Origin: Candidatus Aminicenantota bacterium
GTDB taxonomy: Bacteria > Acidobacteriota > UBA6911 > RPQK01 > JAJDTT01
Assembly: GCA_026706325.1 (NCBI GenBank)
Contig: JAPOYZ010000319.1
Location: 1-11,566 of the forward strand
Reading direction: 5' to 3'
DNA length: 11,566 bases
The notes under the pieces are model-generated. The model saw nothing but the letters and a program-made list of their open reading frames with translations, made no database searches and had not been told where the DNA came from. A program made the translations under genes and the position numbers. Positions within the stretch are counted from its first letter, which is position 1, and each line of letters opens with the position of its first letter. Below are positions 1 to 6,169 of this stretch, piece by piece.

Positions 1-1
1 G

Positions 2-178
2 AAGGACTATGCGGCGACCCCTGGAGAGTTGGCCGAGTTTCGCCATTACCATCCGGATTGGCCGGATGCGGCCCGGTTTAACGGCCTCCTGCGGCGGGCC
101 AGGGCTCTTGCCGCCAAACCCGCGCAACCTCCTGCCGGCGAAAAACAGGAGACCGATGGAGGCGAGTCGAAACGATGA
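2..178 (+). CDS. C-terminal fragment of an unrecognised protein
   Basis: An open frame enters from the left edge and ends at TGA 176-178, giving 58 visible residues. The first part (about residues 8-40) looks like a compact helical end with the motif FRHYHPDWPD followed by an Arg/Ala-rich helix. The last 20 residues are a hydrophilic Pro/Gly/Glu/Lys tail, typical of a disordered C-terminus. I do not recognise the family and assign no function. Its stop codon overlaps the ATG of the next gene in the arrangement ATGA, so the two are probably co-transcribed and translationally coupled. That makes this fragment the likely upstream partner of the Gfo/Idh/MocA oxidoreductase. Codon composition matches the neighbours. 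Confidence 0.6.
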   Translation, partial: KDYAATPGELAEFRHYHPDWPDAARFNGLLRRARALAAKPAQPPAGEKQETDGGESKR

Positions 179-1368
179 CCGGCATCACCATGCTGGGGAC
201 CGGCCTCATCGGCGGGTTCTATACGGAAGCCCTGCAACGCAGGGGCCGGGAGCAGGTTCTGATGGTCTATTCCCGACGGCTGCAGCGGGCCCGGGACTTC
301 GCGCGCCGGTGGGGCATTCCCCGTTGGACGGCGGACCTGGAGGAAGCCGTGGGTGATTCCCAAACCCGCGTCGTGGTGGTTGGGCTTCCCAATGACCTGC
401 ATCTGAAAGCGGTGGAGCTGGCCGCGCGGGCCGGCAAGGCGGTCCTGTGCACCAAGCCCCTGGCCCGGACCGGCGCCGAAGCCCGGCGCATACTGGAGAC
501 GGTGGAAGCGGCGGGCGTGTTTGCCGGATATCTGGAAGACCTGGTCTACACCCCCAAGACGTTGAAGGCCTTGGAAACGGCGCGGTCGGGCGCCCTGGGC
601 CGGATTCTCTGGGTCCGTTCCCGGGAGGCCCACTCGGGGCCCCACAGCGCCTGGTTCTGGGACCACTCCCGGACCGGCGGCGGCGCCATCGTCGACCTGG
701 GCTGCCACTGCATCGAGATCATCCGCAGTTTCGTGGGCAAGGAGGTCTACCCCAGGGAAGTCCTGTGTTGGGCCGATACCCTGGTCCATCCGGTGGAGAG
801 CGAGGACAACTCGGTGACGCTCATCCGTTTCGACGGCGGGGCACTGGGGCAGTTCGAGGTGAGTTGGACCTTTCGGGGAGGCATGGACCTGAGAGACGAG
901 GTCTCGGGAACCGAGGGCACCATCTGGCTCAATCACTTCCTCAGGACCGGGTTCGAGGTCTACTCCTCGAAGGGAGGGGCCGGCTACGTGGCGGAGAAGG
1001 CGGAGGCCGAGGCCGGGTGGACCTTTCCCGTGGGCGATGAGGTGGAGCAACTGGGATTCGGCCGCATGTTCGATGACATGTTCCGGTCCATGGAGGCGGG
1101 ACGCTGCCCGCGGGAGACCTTCTATGACGGCTACGTGGTCAATGCGGTCATCGACGCCTGCTATCGCTCCGCCGAGTCCAAACGGTGGGAGACCGTTGAT
1201 CCGGATCCCTGGCGCGGAAACCGCGAGACGCCGGCCGGCGGCGCGGCGGCCGAGACGTTGGGAGGGAGTCTCGTTGTAAAGCGGGAGCGTATGCCGGACG
1301 GACGCCTGAAGCTGATCTTGAAGGATCCCGAGTCGGGCCGGATCACGGAACGCTGGGAAGAGGTTTGA
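175..1368 (+). CDS. Gfo/Idh/MocA family NAD(P)-dependent oxidoreductase
   Basis: A 397-residue protein. The N-terminal Rossmann fold is shown by GTGLIGG (residues 8-14) after a first beta strand. The motif CTKPLA (92-97) corresponds to the family EKP motif: the catalytic Lys94 is kept but the preceding Glu is Thr. The second half has GGGAIVDLGCH (168-178), the family's GGG-x-x-x-D-x-G-x-H signature with Asp174 and His178. By family knowledge this is a cytoplasmic dehydrogenase for a sugar, sugar acid or inositol; the substrate cannot be read from sequence. The last ~55 residues (about 343-397) go beyond the usual fold and end in a charged, strand-like segment. ATG 175 is preferred over ATG 190 because the latter would remove part of the first beta strand. 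The start overlaps the upstream stop (ATGA); a GGAGG lies 12 bases upstream. The gene converges on the SDR gene across a hairpin-rich spacer. Confidence 0.9.
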   Translation: MTGITMLGTGLIGGFYTEALQRRGREQVLMVYSRRLQRARDFARRWGIPRWTADLEEAVGDSQTRVVVVGLPNDLHLKAVELAARAGKAVLCTKPLARTGAEARRILETVEAAGVFAGYLEDLVYTPKTLKALETARSGALGRILWVRSREAHSGPHSAWFWDHSRTGGGAIVDLGCHCIEIIRSFVGKEVYPREVLCWADTLVHPVESEDNSVTLIRFDGGALGQFEVSWTFRGGMDLRDEVSGTEGTIWLNHFLRTGFEVYSSKGGAGYVAEKAEAEAGWTFPVGDEVEQLGFGRMFDDMFRSMEAGRCPRETFYDGYVVNAVIDACYRSAESKRWETVDPDPWRGNRETPAGGAAAETLGGSLVVKRERMPDGRLKLILKDPESGRITERWEEV

Positions 1369-1422
1369 CCCGGAGTCTCTCGCCTCTTGAGAAAAAGGAG
1401 CGATTTCCAATCGCCCAGGAGG

Positions 1423-1440
1423 GGCGACTTTCCTGTCGCC
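1423..1440 (+). repeat. 18-base hairpin element (TTTCCT loop orientation)
   Basis: GGCGACTTTCCTGTCGCC: a perfect 6-bp stem GGCGAC/GTCGCC around a six-base loop TTTCCT. It is the exact reverse complement of the element at 1541-1558, 100 bases downstream, so the two copies could also pair with each other over the whole 18 bases. Confidence 0.85.
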
Positions 1441-1540
1441 CATTGGGAGGGGACCTTTAGTCCCCCCTCTTCCCGGCTGCCAAGCGATACGTTGGGTGGA
1501 AAGCGTAAAGGGGGACTCCGTCTTCCTAACCCCCCTTCCC

Positions 1541-1558
1541 GGCGACAGGAAAGTCGCC
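1541..1558 (-). repeat. 18-base hairpin element, inverted copy of 1423-1440
   Basis: GGCGACAGGAAAGTCGCC on the plus strand: the same 6-bp stem with loop AGGAAA. It matches the element at 8804-8821 in architecture (6-bp stem, six-base purine loop ending GAAA) but with different stem bases, which suggests a family held together by structure and loop sequence. Confidence 0.85.
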
Positions 1559-1590
1559 GGTCCCAATCGGCGGTAGGAAAACCGCTCCCC

Positions 1591-2409
1591 TCAGTGCTCC
1601 ATGACCATTCCACCGTCGATGTTGATGGACTGGCCATGGATCCAGGAGGCCGCCCCGGTGCAGAGGTAGGCGATGAACGCCCCTACTTCTTCCCGGGTCC
1701 CGGTGCGTCCGATGGGGTGCGACTCTCCCATCTTTTGCCACTCTTCTCCCCGGCCGAAGCGGTCCATGCGTGACGTGTCCACGGCGGCGGGGCAGATGCA
1801 GTTGACGTTGACCCGGTGGGGGCCCAGTTCCTGCGCCAGGGACTGGGTCATGCCGACCTGGGCGAAATTGGCGGCGCAGTAGGCCAGGGCTTCGGCGGCT
1901 CCCCGCTTGCCGGCCGAAGAGGCCACATTCACGATCTTCCCCCCGTCCCCCTGCCGGATCAAAGAGGGGATCACCGCCCGGGCGCAAAGGTAGGTGCCCC
2001 GGACCTTGACGTCCAGCACCCTCTGGAAGACGTCCGGGTCCAATTCGCCGGTGGGGACGCGGTCGCGGCCGATGGGCATGGCCGCGTTGTTGATCAGGAT
2101 GTCCACCCGGCCGAATTCCTCCAGGGTGCGGGCGACCATCCTGTCCACGTCCGCCACCCGGGTCACGTCCGCCACGAGGGGAAGGGCTTTTCTGCCCAGC
2201 CCGCGTACTCGCTCCGCGGTGCTCTCCACATCCCGCCACCCCAGTTTCCGCTCATCGGCCGGAAAGGTTTCCGGGTCGCGGCCGGTGCCGGTGACCGCGA
2301 TGTCCGCCCCCAAACGGGCCAGGGCCATTGCGGTTTCGAAACCGATGCTCCTGAGGCGGCCCGCTCCGGTGATGATGGCCACTTTGCCCTTCAATTCGCC
2401 CATCTCCAT
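1591..2409 (-). CDS. SDR-family oxidoreductase with an altered catalytic tetrad
   Basis: A classical-type short-chain dehydrogenase/reductase. Residue numbers here count from the GTG at 2424, the longest possible start. The Rossmann motif is TGAGRLRSIG (19-28), followed by INNAA (111-115), active-site Ser169 in NVASSAG, Tyr182 13 residues later, and the C-terminal SINIDGG (266-272). The insert around 48-66 (GRDPETFPADERKLGWRD) is typical of one SDR subgroup. The Tyr-x-x-x-Lys motif reads YCAAN, with Asn186 (AAT) in place of Lys. The tetrad Asn of the usual DVNLTGT stretch is Lys140 (AAG) in DVKVRGT. Substrate is unknown. Starts: a strong GGGGGAGGGAGG lies before ATG 2409 and ATG 2403 and makes either better than GTG 2424, which lies within it; I use 2409, and 2403 (seven bases after GGAGG) is equally good. 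The gene is divergent from the DUF2911-like gene and convergent with the first oxidoreductase. Confidence 0.9.
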   Translation of the reverse strand: MEMGELKGKVAIITGAGRLRSIGFETAMALARLGADIAVTGTGRDPETFPADERKLGWRDVESTAERVRGLGRKALPLVADVTRVADVDRMVARTLEEFGRVDILINNAAMPIGRDRVPTGELDPDVFQRVLDVKVRGTYLCARAVIPSLIRQGDGGKIVNVASSAGKRGAAEALAYCAANFAQVGMTQSLAQELGPHRVNVNCICPAAVDTSRMDRFGRGEEWQKMGESHPIGRTGTREEVGAFIAYLCTGAASWIHGQSINIDGGMVMEH

Positions 2410-2460
2410 GCCTCCCTCCCCCACAGTCTACAACGGCGCCCGGTCCGCCAGGCCTCCAGC

Positions 2461-2489
2461 TTGCCGCAGTCCCGAAAAGGACGTACTAT
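2461..2489 (+). promoter_or_regulatory. Sigma70-type promoter for the DUF2911-like gene
   Basis: TTGCCG (2461-2466) and TACTAT (2484-2489) are separated by exactly 17 bases; each matches four of six consensus positions. Transcription would begin near 2496, about 35 bases before the GTG start at 2531. The surrounding bases are the most AT-rich of this spacer (2410-2530), which separates two divergent genes. Confidence 0.5.
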
Positions 2490-2517
2490 TCTGGTCTAAA
2501 TCTGAGATCAATCCACA

Positions 2518-2524
2518 AAGGAGG
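2518..2524 (+). promoter_or_regulatory. Ribosome binding site fixing the GTG start at 2531
   Basis: AAGGAGG, a near-perfect Shine-Dalgarno sequence, lies six bases before GTG 2531. No ATG is suitably placed, and the frame upstream of 2531 does not look like protein. This decides the start and gives a protein beginning with a signal peptide. Confidence 0.8.
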
Positions 2525-2530
2525 GACGCC

Positions 2531-3028
2531 GTGAAGATTCGGTACTTGCCGGCAATCGCATTGTTTCTGGGGGCGTCCGCGACGCTTCTTTCCCATCCCC
2601 ACCTCAACAAGATGGTGAAGGCCACGCTTCCAAACAAGGTCGAGGCGAGCGTCACGTACTACACCGTGCCGGCCAACATGGAGCATGTAAAGAAGGTTCA
2701 GGTCGGGGACTTCGTCCCCACCCGCGCCGTCCTTTCCCTCTCCGGCGGCACCGCTTCCGGGTCCACCACGATTCAGGCGGGCGACTACACCATCGGCGCC
2801 ATCAGGAACGCCGGCGATTGGACCCTGGCGCTCTATCCGGGCAAGCCGGCCCGCGGAATGGCTCCGGACAAGTCCAAAGTGATCTCGCTGGATTCCAGCT
2901 TCTCCGATTCGGAGGGAACCGCTCACCACGTCTCCTTCGACCTGGCGCCGGGCCACGGCAAGCTGGAAGGCAAAACGACGTTGATCTGGCACTTTGGCAA
3001 TCTCTACCTTGCCGGAGCCTTGCAATAG
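2531..3028 (+). CDS. Secreted DUF2911-like protein
   Basis: A 165-residue protein starting at GTG. Residues 1 to about 21 form a signal peptide (MKIRYLPAIALFLGASATLLS) with no lipobox Cys, so a soluble periplasmic or exported protein is expected. The mature part begins SHPHLNKMVKATLP and is beta-rich. AGDYTIGAIRNAGDWTLALYPG (83-104) resembles the DUF2911 pattern of 'aGtYtlw.ip...dWtlil', and LIWHFGNLYLAG (151-162) resembles its closing strand. There are no cysteines. The function of DUF2911 proteins is unknown to me, so I give no activity. It has its own promoter and a strong ribosome binding site, and is followed 83 bases later by the isomerase gene on the same strand, with which it may be co-transcribed. 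Family assignment is by pattern only. Confidence 0.75.
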   Translation: MKIRYLPAIALFLGASATLLSHPHLNKMVKATLPNKVEASVTYYTVPANMEHVKKVQVGDFVPTRAVLSLSGGTASGSTTIQAGDYTIGAIRNAGDWTLALYPGKPARGMAPDKSKVISLDSSFSDSEGTAHHVSFDLAPGHGKLEGKTTLIWHFGNLYLAGALQ

Positions 3029-3111
3029 CCGGTCTTCGTGATCATCCCGCGTGACGGGGAGAGCGAGGCGGGGTCCGGGTCGGCGTGAACAGGGCCGCGG
3101 GTTCTCCGGGC

Positions 3112-3960
3112 ATGATTCCCGGCATCGTGAGCAACTGCTGGCAATGGCAGTTGGAACAGGGGACTCGGCTGGAGGACCTGCTGGGCCAGGCTTTGGATCG
3201 AGGTTACCTCGCCGTTGAATTGAGACAGACCTGCCTGGGTTCGTTCGAGAAGCCGGACGGCTTTGTGCCCAAGGCATCGGCCCTCGGGTGCCTGGCGGAC
3301 CGTTTCCCCGAAATCCAGTTCGATCTGGCCCTGGCATTTCCCTTCCTGGGGCCCGCCGGAGTCGTTGAAGACCCGTTGTTCCAAGCGGGAGTGGAGGGCG
3401 CACGGGCGCTCTCGGGCCGCTTTCGTCCCCATCTGCGGCTGGTCGACCTGGAAACGACCGGTGGAATGCTGCGGGGCAGGGAAACGCAGGCCGCCCGTGA
3501 GGTGGCACGGCTCGCCGAATCTCTGGCGGACACCGGAGGCTGGCTTTCGCTGGAGCATGCCCGGCAGCCTTGGACCAGCTTCACCCGGGTGATGGGCGAG
3601 GCCCGCCGCCTGCTGGGAAGCCGTTCGGACCATCTCCGCCTCTGCTACGATCCGGTCAATCTTTTGTTCGCTTCCGACCGGCCCGATCCGGCCGAGGTCG
3701 TCCGGAGCCTGGACGCCGCCACTTTGTCGATGGTCCACCTGAAGCAGTTCCATGCAGGGGAGCTCCAGATCTCGATCGAGGCCGGAGAGATCGACTGGGA
3801 GGCTCAGATTTCCGGGTGGGCACGGCATGGATACAAGGGGCCGGCCCTTTTCGAGGTCCGGCCGGACGAACGAATCTGGGAGAACCTGGACCGGAGCCGG
3901 GTCTACCTGGAATCACTCGGCGGGCGGTTCAGAAGTTGGAGTCTGCCATGCGGAAAGTGA
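3112..3960 (+). CDS. Xylose isomerase-like TIM barrel protein (sugar isomerase/epimerase family)
   Basis: A 282-residue protein of the AP-endonuclease-2/xylose-isomerase-like fold. Likely metal-ligand positions are Glu148 in LSLEHA, Asp180 in CYDPVNL, His209 in VHLKQF and Glu248 in ALFEVRP, in the order and spacing expected for this superfamily. The His usual in the D-x-x-H motif is Asn183. The segment AGEIDWEAQISGWARHGYKG (224-243) matches the characteristic '-x-G-x-IDW-' stretch before the last strand. Members isomerise or epimerise sugars, inosose or hydroxypyruvate with a divalent metal; substrate is unknown here. ATG 3112 starts directly at the first beta strand (MIPGIVSNCWQ). GTG 3085 would add nine unlikely residues; neither start has a good Shine-Dalgarno. 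The 3' end overlaps the next gene by 13 bases, indicating coupled expression with the Gfo/Idh/MocA protein. Confidence 0.85.
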   Translation: MIPGIVSNCWQWQLEQGTRLEDLLGQALDRGYLAVELRQTCLGSFEKPDGFVPKASALGCLADRFPEIQFDLALAFPFLGPAGVVEDPLFQAGVEGARALSGRFRPHLRLVDLETTGGMLRGRETQAAREVARLAESLADTGGWLSLEHARQPWTSFTRVMGEARRLLGSRSDHLRLCYDPVNLLFASDRPDPAEVVRSLDAATLSMVHLKQFHAGELQISIEAGEIDWEAQISGWARHGYKGPALFEVRPDERIWENLDRSRVYLESLGGRFRSWSLPCGK

Positions 3961-4994
3961 GAGTGGGCTTGATCGGAGCCGGCTGGGTGGCGGTGAATCG
4001 GCACCTGCCTGCGCTTCAGAAGATCCCGGAAGTGGACCTCAACCTGATCTGGTCCCGCGATCCCGAAAAGGCCCGGGACGTGGCCGGCCGTTTCGGAGTC
4101 CGCGCCACCGTCTCCCGGTGGCAGGACGTGATCCATTCTTCCGAGGTGGATGCGGTCATCATAGCGACGCCTCCCGTGCTGCATCTGCCGGCGACGGTCT
4201 CAGCCCTGGAGGCCGGGAAACACGTCCTCTGCCAGGCCCGAATGGCCCGGAACCTGGATGAGGCGCAGAAAATGTTGGCGGCGGCGCGGTCCTCAGGCCT
4301 GGTGACGGCCTTGTACCCGCCGCTGCCCGGCCTCAAGGGCGACCGGGTCATGATCCGTCTCCTCCACGAAGAGGAATACGTGGGGACCGTCCGCGAGGTC
4401 CGGATTACCGGGATGAGCGTGGACACCGATCCCAACAGTTACCGGAGCTACCGTTGGGACCCGCAAGTCTCGGGAATCAACACCATGACTCTGGGAATGT
4501 GGAACGAGGTGGCCAATCGGTGGTTGGGGCCCACGGTCCGGGTGGCGGCGCTGGCTCAGTCGCACCGCCACGGGGGTTCCGCCGGTATGGGAGTGCCCGA
4601 CTCGGTGGCGGTGGCTGCCCGGCTCGAGTGCGGCGCCACCGCCACCTACCACTTCTCCAATTGGGCCGCCGGATCGCCCGGGAGCCGGATCGAAATCTAC
4701 GGCGACCGGGGCGCTCTCGTCTACCGGCTTTTTGCCGAGGAGATCCGGGGGCTCACGGGAACCGGCACGGAGTTCAAGCCGATTCCCGTCCCCAGTGAGG
4801 AACGGCGGGTGCAGGACACCGACTCCCAGTTCATCCGCGCCATACTGGACGGAACGCCGGTGGCGCCGTCCTTCCAGGAAGGGCTGCTCTACATGCAGTT
4901 CCTGGAGGCCGTGGCCCTTTCGTTGAAGACGGGCCGGTCGGTCTCGCTGCCGCCCGAACCGCGCATGGAGACCTGGGACCGGTTTCTGACCTGA
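3948..4994 (+). CDS. Gfo/Idh/MocA-fold protein lacking the canonical catalytic residues
   Basis: A 348-residue protein with an intact Rossmann motif GLIGAGWVA (7-15) and the following strand-helix pattern (IIATPPVLHLP, 71-81). The family EKP motif is replaced by CQARMA (95-100): Gln96, Ala97 and Arg98 stand where Glu, catalytic Lys and Pro are normal. The usual GGG-x-x-x-D-x-G-x-H stretch reads SGINTMTLGMWNEV (175-188), without Asp or His. The C-terminal half still looks like the MocA beta-sheet domain (RIEIYGDRGALVY about 246-258, then FIRAILDGTPVAPSFQEGL about 299-317). It probably binds a dinucleotide, but ordinary dehydrogenase chemistry is doubtful. It may be a partner or regulator of the preceding isomerase, or a divergent enzyme class. 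The start at ATG 3948 is supported by GGAG seven bases upstream. It overlaps the isomerase gene by 13 bases. Confidence 0.88.
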   Translation: MRKVRVGLIGAGWVAVNRHLPALQKIPEVDLNLIWSRDPEKARDVAGRFGVRATVSRWQDVIHSSEVDAVIIATPPVLHLPATVSALEAGKHVLCQARMARNLDEAQKMLAAARSSGLVTALYPPLPGLKGDRVMIRLLHEEEYVGTVREVRITGMSVDTDPNSYRSYRWDPQVSGINTMTLGMWNEVANRWLGPTVRVAALAQSHRHGGSAGMGVPDSVAVAARLECGATATYHFSNWAAGSPGSRIEIYGDRGALVYRLFAEEIRGLTGTGTEFKPIPVPSEERRVQDTDSQFIRAILDGTPVAPSFQEGLLYMQFLEAVALSLKTGRSVSLPPEPRMETWDRFLT

Positions 4995-5014
4995 TCCAGT
5001 CTGACCCGAATCCT

Positions 5015-5030
5015 GCCGCGAATTGGCGGC
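5015..5030. terminator. Possible bidirectional terminator hairpin
   Basis: GCCGC (5015-5019) and GCGGC (5026-5030) can pair around GAATTG in the 42-base gap between two convergent stop codons. The stem is short and there is no strong T-run on either side, so a terminator role rests mainly on position. Confidence 0.35.
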
Positions 5031-5036
5031 CTGCTT

Positions 5037-5831
5037 TCAGGCCACGGTCCAGCCGGCGTCCACCATCAGGTTGTTCCCGGTGATGTGGCGAGCCGATTCG
5101 GAGCAGAGAAAAAGAATGGCCTGGGCCAGCTCCTCCGGTTCCACCAGCTCCTTTTGGGGGATGGGCCCGAACATGACCTTCTCCAGAACCTGTTGCCGTG
5201 AGAGCCCGTGAAGCTCGGCCTGTTTTTCGATCTGGTTCTCCACCAGGCGGGTCCTCGTATAACCGGGTGAGACGGCGTTGACCGTGATGCCCCGGGTGGC
5301 CACTTCCAGGGCCACGGTGCGGGTGAGTCCCAGCAGGCCGTGCTTGGCGCTCACGTAGGCCGTCTTGTAGGGTGAGGCCACCACGGCGTGAATGGAGGTC
5401 AGGTTGACGATCCGTCCCCACCCCTGGGACGCCATCCCGGGTACGAAGCGCCGGATGTACAGAAAAGGTCCCCGCAGCAGGATGCCGTTGAGCCGGTCCC
5501 ACTCCGGAATGGGGAACTCCTCCACCGGACTGAGGTATTGCACGCCGGCGTTGTTGACCAGAATCTGAACCGTCCCCAGCGCACTTGTGCAGTCTTCGTG
5601 GACCCGGTCCACGTCGTCTTCCGCGGCCACGTCCGAGATCAATGCCAGCGCCGTGCCGCCCTGCTGCCGGATGGAAGCCGCCACGGCTTCCACGGCGTCT
5701 CGCTCCAGGTCCACGCAGCAGACGGCGGCGCCTGCCGAAGCCAGGGTGAACGCCACCTCGCGTCCGATGCCGTTGCCCGCGCCGGTCACCAGAGCGACTC
5801 GTCCCTCCAAACTCACGTTCGAATCATTCAT
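5037..5831 (-). CDS. bdhA: D-3-hydroxybutyrate dehydrogenase-like SDR
   Basis: A 264-residue classical SDR, the normal length. It has TGAGNGIG (16-23), LVNNAG (91-96), Ser146, and Tyr159-x-x-x-Lys163 in YVSAK. The residues that contact substrate in the Pseudomonas fragi enzyme, as I recall them (Gln94, Ser142, His144, Lys152, Tyr155, Gln196), all occur here shifted by exactly four: Gln98, Ser146, His148, Lys156, Tyr159, Gln200. This supports NAD-dependent interconversion of D-3-hydroxybutyrate and acetoacetate in the cytoplasm, as in ketone-body or polyhydroxybutyrate metabolism. One oddity: the tetrad Asn (114 in P. fragi) is Leu118 (CTG). Start ATG 5829-5831 overlaps the upstream TPR stop by four bases (ATGA). 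The frame stays open further upstream, but that part is out-of-frame sequence of the TPR gene. It is the last gene of a five-gene operon. Confidence 0.88.
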   Translation of the reverse strand: MNDSNVSLEGRVALVTGAGNGIGREVAFTLASAGAAVCCVDLERDAVEAVAASIRQQGGTALALISDVAAEDDVDRVHEDCTSALGTVQILVNNAGVQYLSPVEEFPIPEWDRLNGILLRGPFLYIRRFVPGMASQGWGRIVNLTSIHAVVASPYKTAYVSAKHGLLGLTRTVALEVATRGITVNAVSPGYTRTRLVENQIEKQAELHGLSRQQVLEKVMFGPIPQKELVEPEELAQAILFLCSESARHITGNNLMVDAGWTVA

Positions 5832-6163
5832 GGTCCGGTTTCCTCTTGCTCCAGTTCCTCCAGTGCCCGGACCAGTTCTTCCCGCGCATGCTGGTTTCCC
5901 TGGCTTTCGGCGATCCGGATGCCCCGAGCGAGGGTCTTCCGAGCCTGCTCGAAGTCTCCCGACAGGACGAGAGCCGTTCCGAACTGATAGTAGGCCGGGA
6001 TGTACCGGGGGTGGAGCTCCAACAACCGGCCGAATGCCCGGACGGCTTCCTCGATCCTGCCCAGCCGCTTGTACTCCATGGCCAGCCCATAGAGCGGAAA
6101 TGGATCGCCGGAGCCCTGGGCCACCAGTTGCCGGAGCCTTTCCAATCGGGACGGAGCAGACAT
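5828..6163 (-). CDS. Small TPR-repeat protein
   Basis: A 111-residue cytoplasmic protein with no signal peptide or membrane segment. Two tetratricopeptide units are visible: residues 20-53 (YGLAMEYKRLGRIEEAVRAF) and 54-87 (FGTALVLSGDFEQARKTLAR), followed by a C-terminal helix rich in Glu and Leu. TPR units bind other proteins; the partner is unknown. The gene starts six bases after the NAD kinase stop codon and its own TGA overlaps the ATG of the hydroxybutyrate dehydrogenase gene, so it is firmly embedded in the operon. It may act as an adaptor for either enzyme, but that is only inferred from position. Confidence 0.85.
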   Translation of the reverse strand: MSAPSRLERLRQLVAQGSGDPFPLYGLAMEYKRLGRIEEAVRAFGRLLELHPRYIPAYYQFGTALVLSGDFEQARKTLARGIRIAESQGNQHAREELVRALEELEQEETGP

Positions 6164-6169
6164 GAGTTC

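Larger units (their letters stand above)
1400..1585. repeat. Cluster of five short hairpin-forming palindromes in a convergent intergenic region
   Basis: The non-coding spacer 1369-1590 holds at least five small inverted repeats: 1400-1414 (stem GCGAT.., loop around TTTCC), 1423-1440 (stem GGCGAC), 1449-1465 (GGGGAC/GTCCCC, loop CTTTA), 1541-1558 (exact reverse complement of 1423-1440) and 1569-1585 (GCGGT/ACCGC, loop AGGAAA). A looser pairing of AAGGGGG (1508-1514) with CCCCCTT (1531-1537) lies between them. No convincing open frame fills the spacer. The cluster sits between the stop codons of two convergent genes, so the hairpins could act as bidirectional terminators or 3'-end protectors. 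None has a clear T-run, so a REP-like dispersed repeat is as likely. Related hairpins recur at 8754-8821. Confidence 0.8.

Noticed and set aside
46..1566. A 506-codon open frame on the minus strand opposite the first oxidoreductase
   Set aside because: Its translation is low-complexity, rich in Pro, Gly, Arg and His, with no recognisable domain, as expected from the antisense of a GC-rich gene. The plus-strand gene has clear family motifs.
1400..1585. A CRISPR array or tandem repeat
   Set aside because: The units are palindromes of differing stem sequence and spacing, in both orientations, with no constant repeat of 23-50 bases and no cas genes.
1387..1773. A small plus-strand gene through the hairpin spacer
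   Set aside because: The putative product is mostly Ser/Pro/Arg translated from repeats and then runs antisense into the SDR gene; no ribosome binding site or domain supports it.
1994..2530. An upstream extension of the DUF2911-like frame over the SDR gene
   Set aside because: The extension is antisense to the SDR, lacks protein character, and the signal peptide and AAGGAGG both place the start at GTG 2531.
3046..3058. A terminator after the DUF2911-like gene (CCCG/CGGG hairpin)
   Set aside because: The stem is only four pairs with no T-run, so I cannot claim that transcription stops before the isomerase gene.
5015..5030. Membership of the 4995-5036 hairpin in the covarying hairpin family
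   Set aside because: Its stem begins GCCGC, not GGCG, and its loop GAATTG lacks the RGAAA core.
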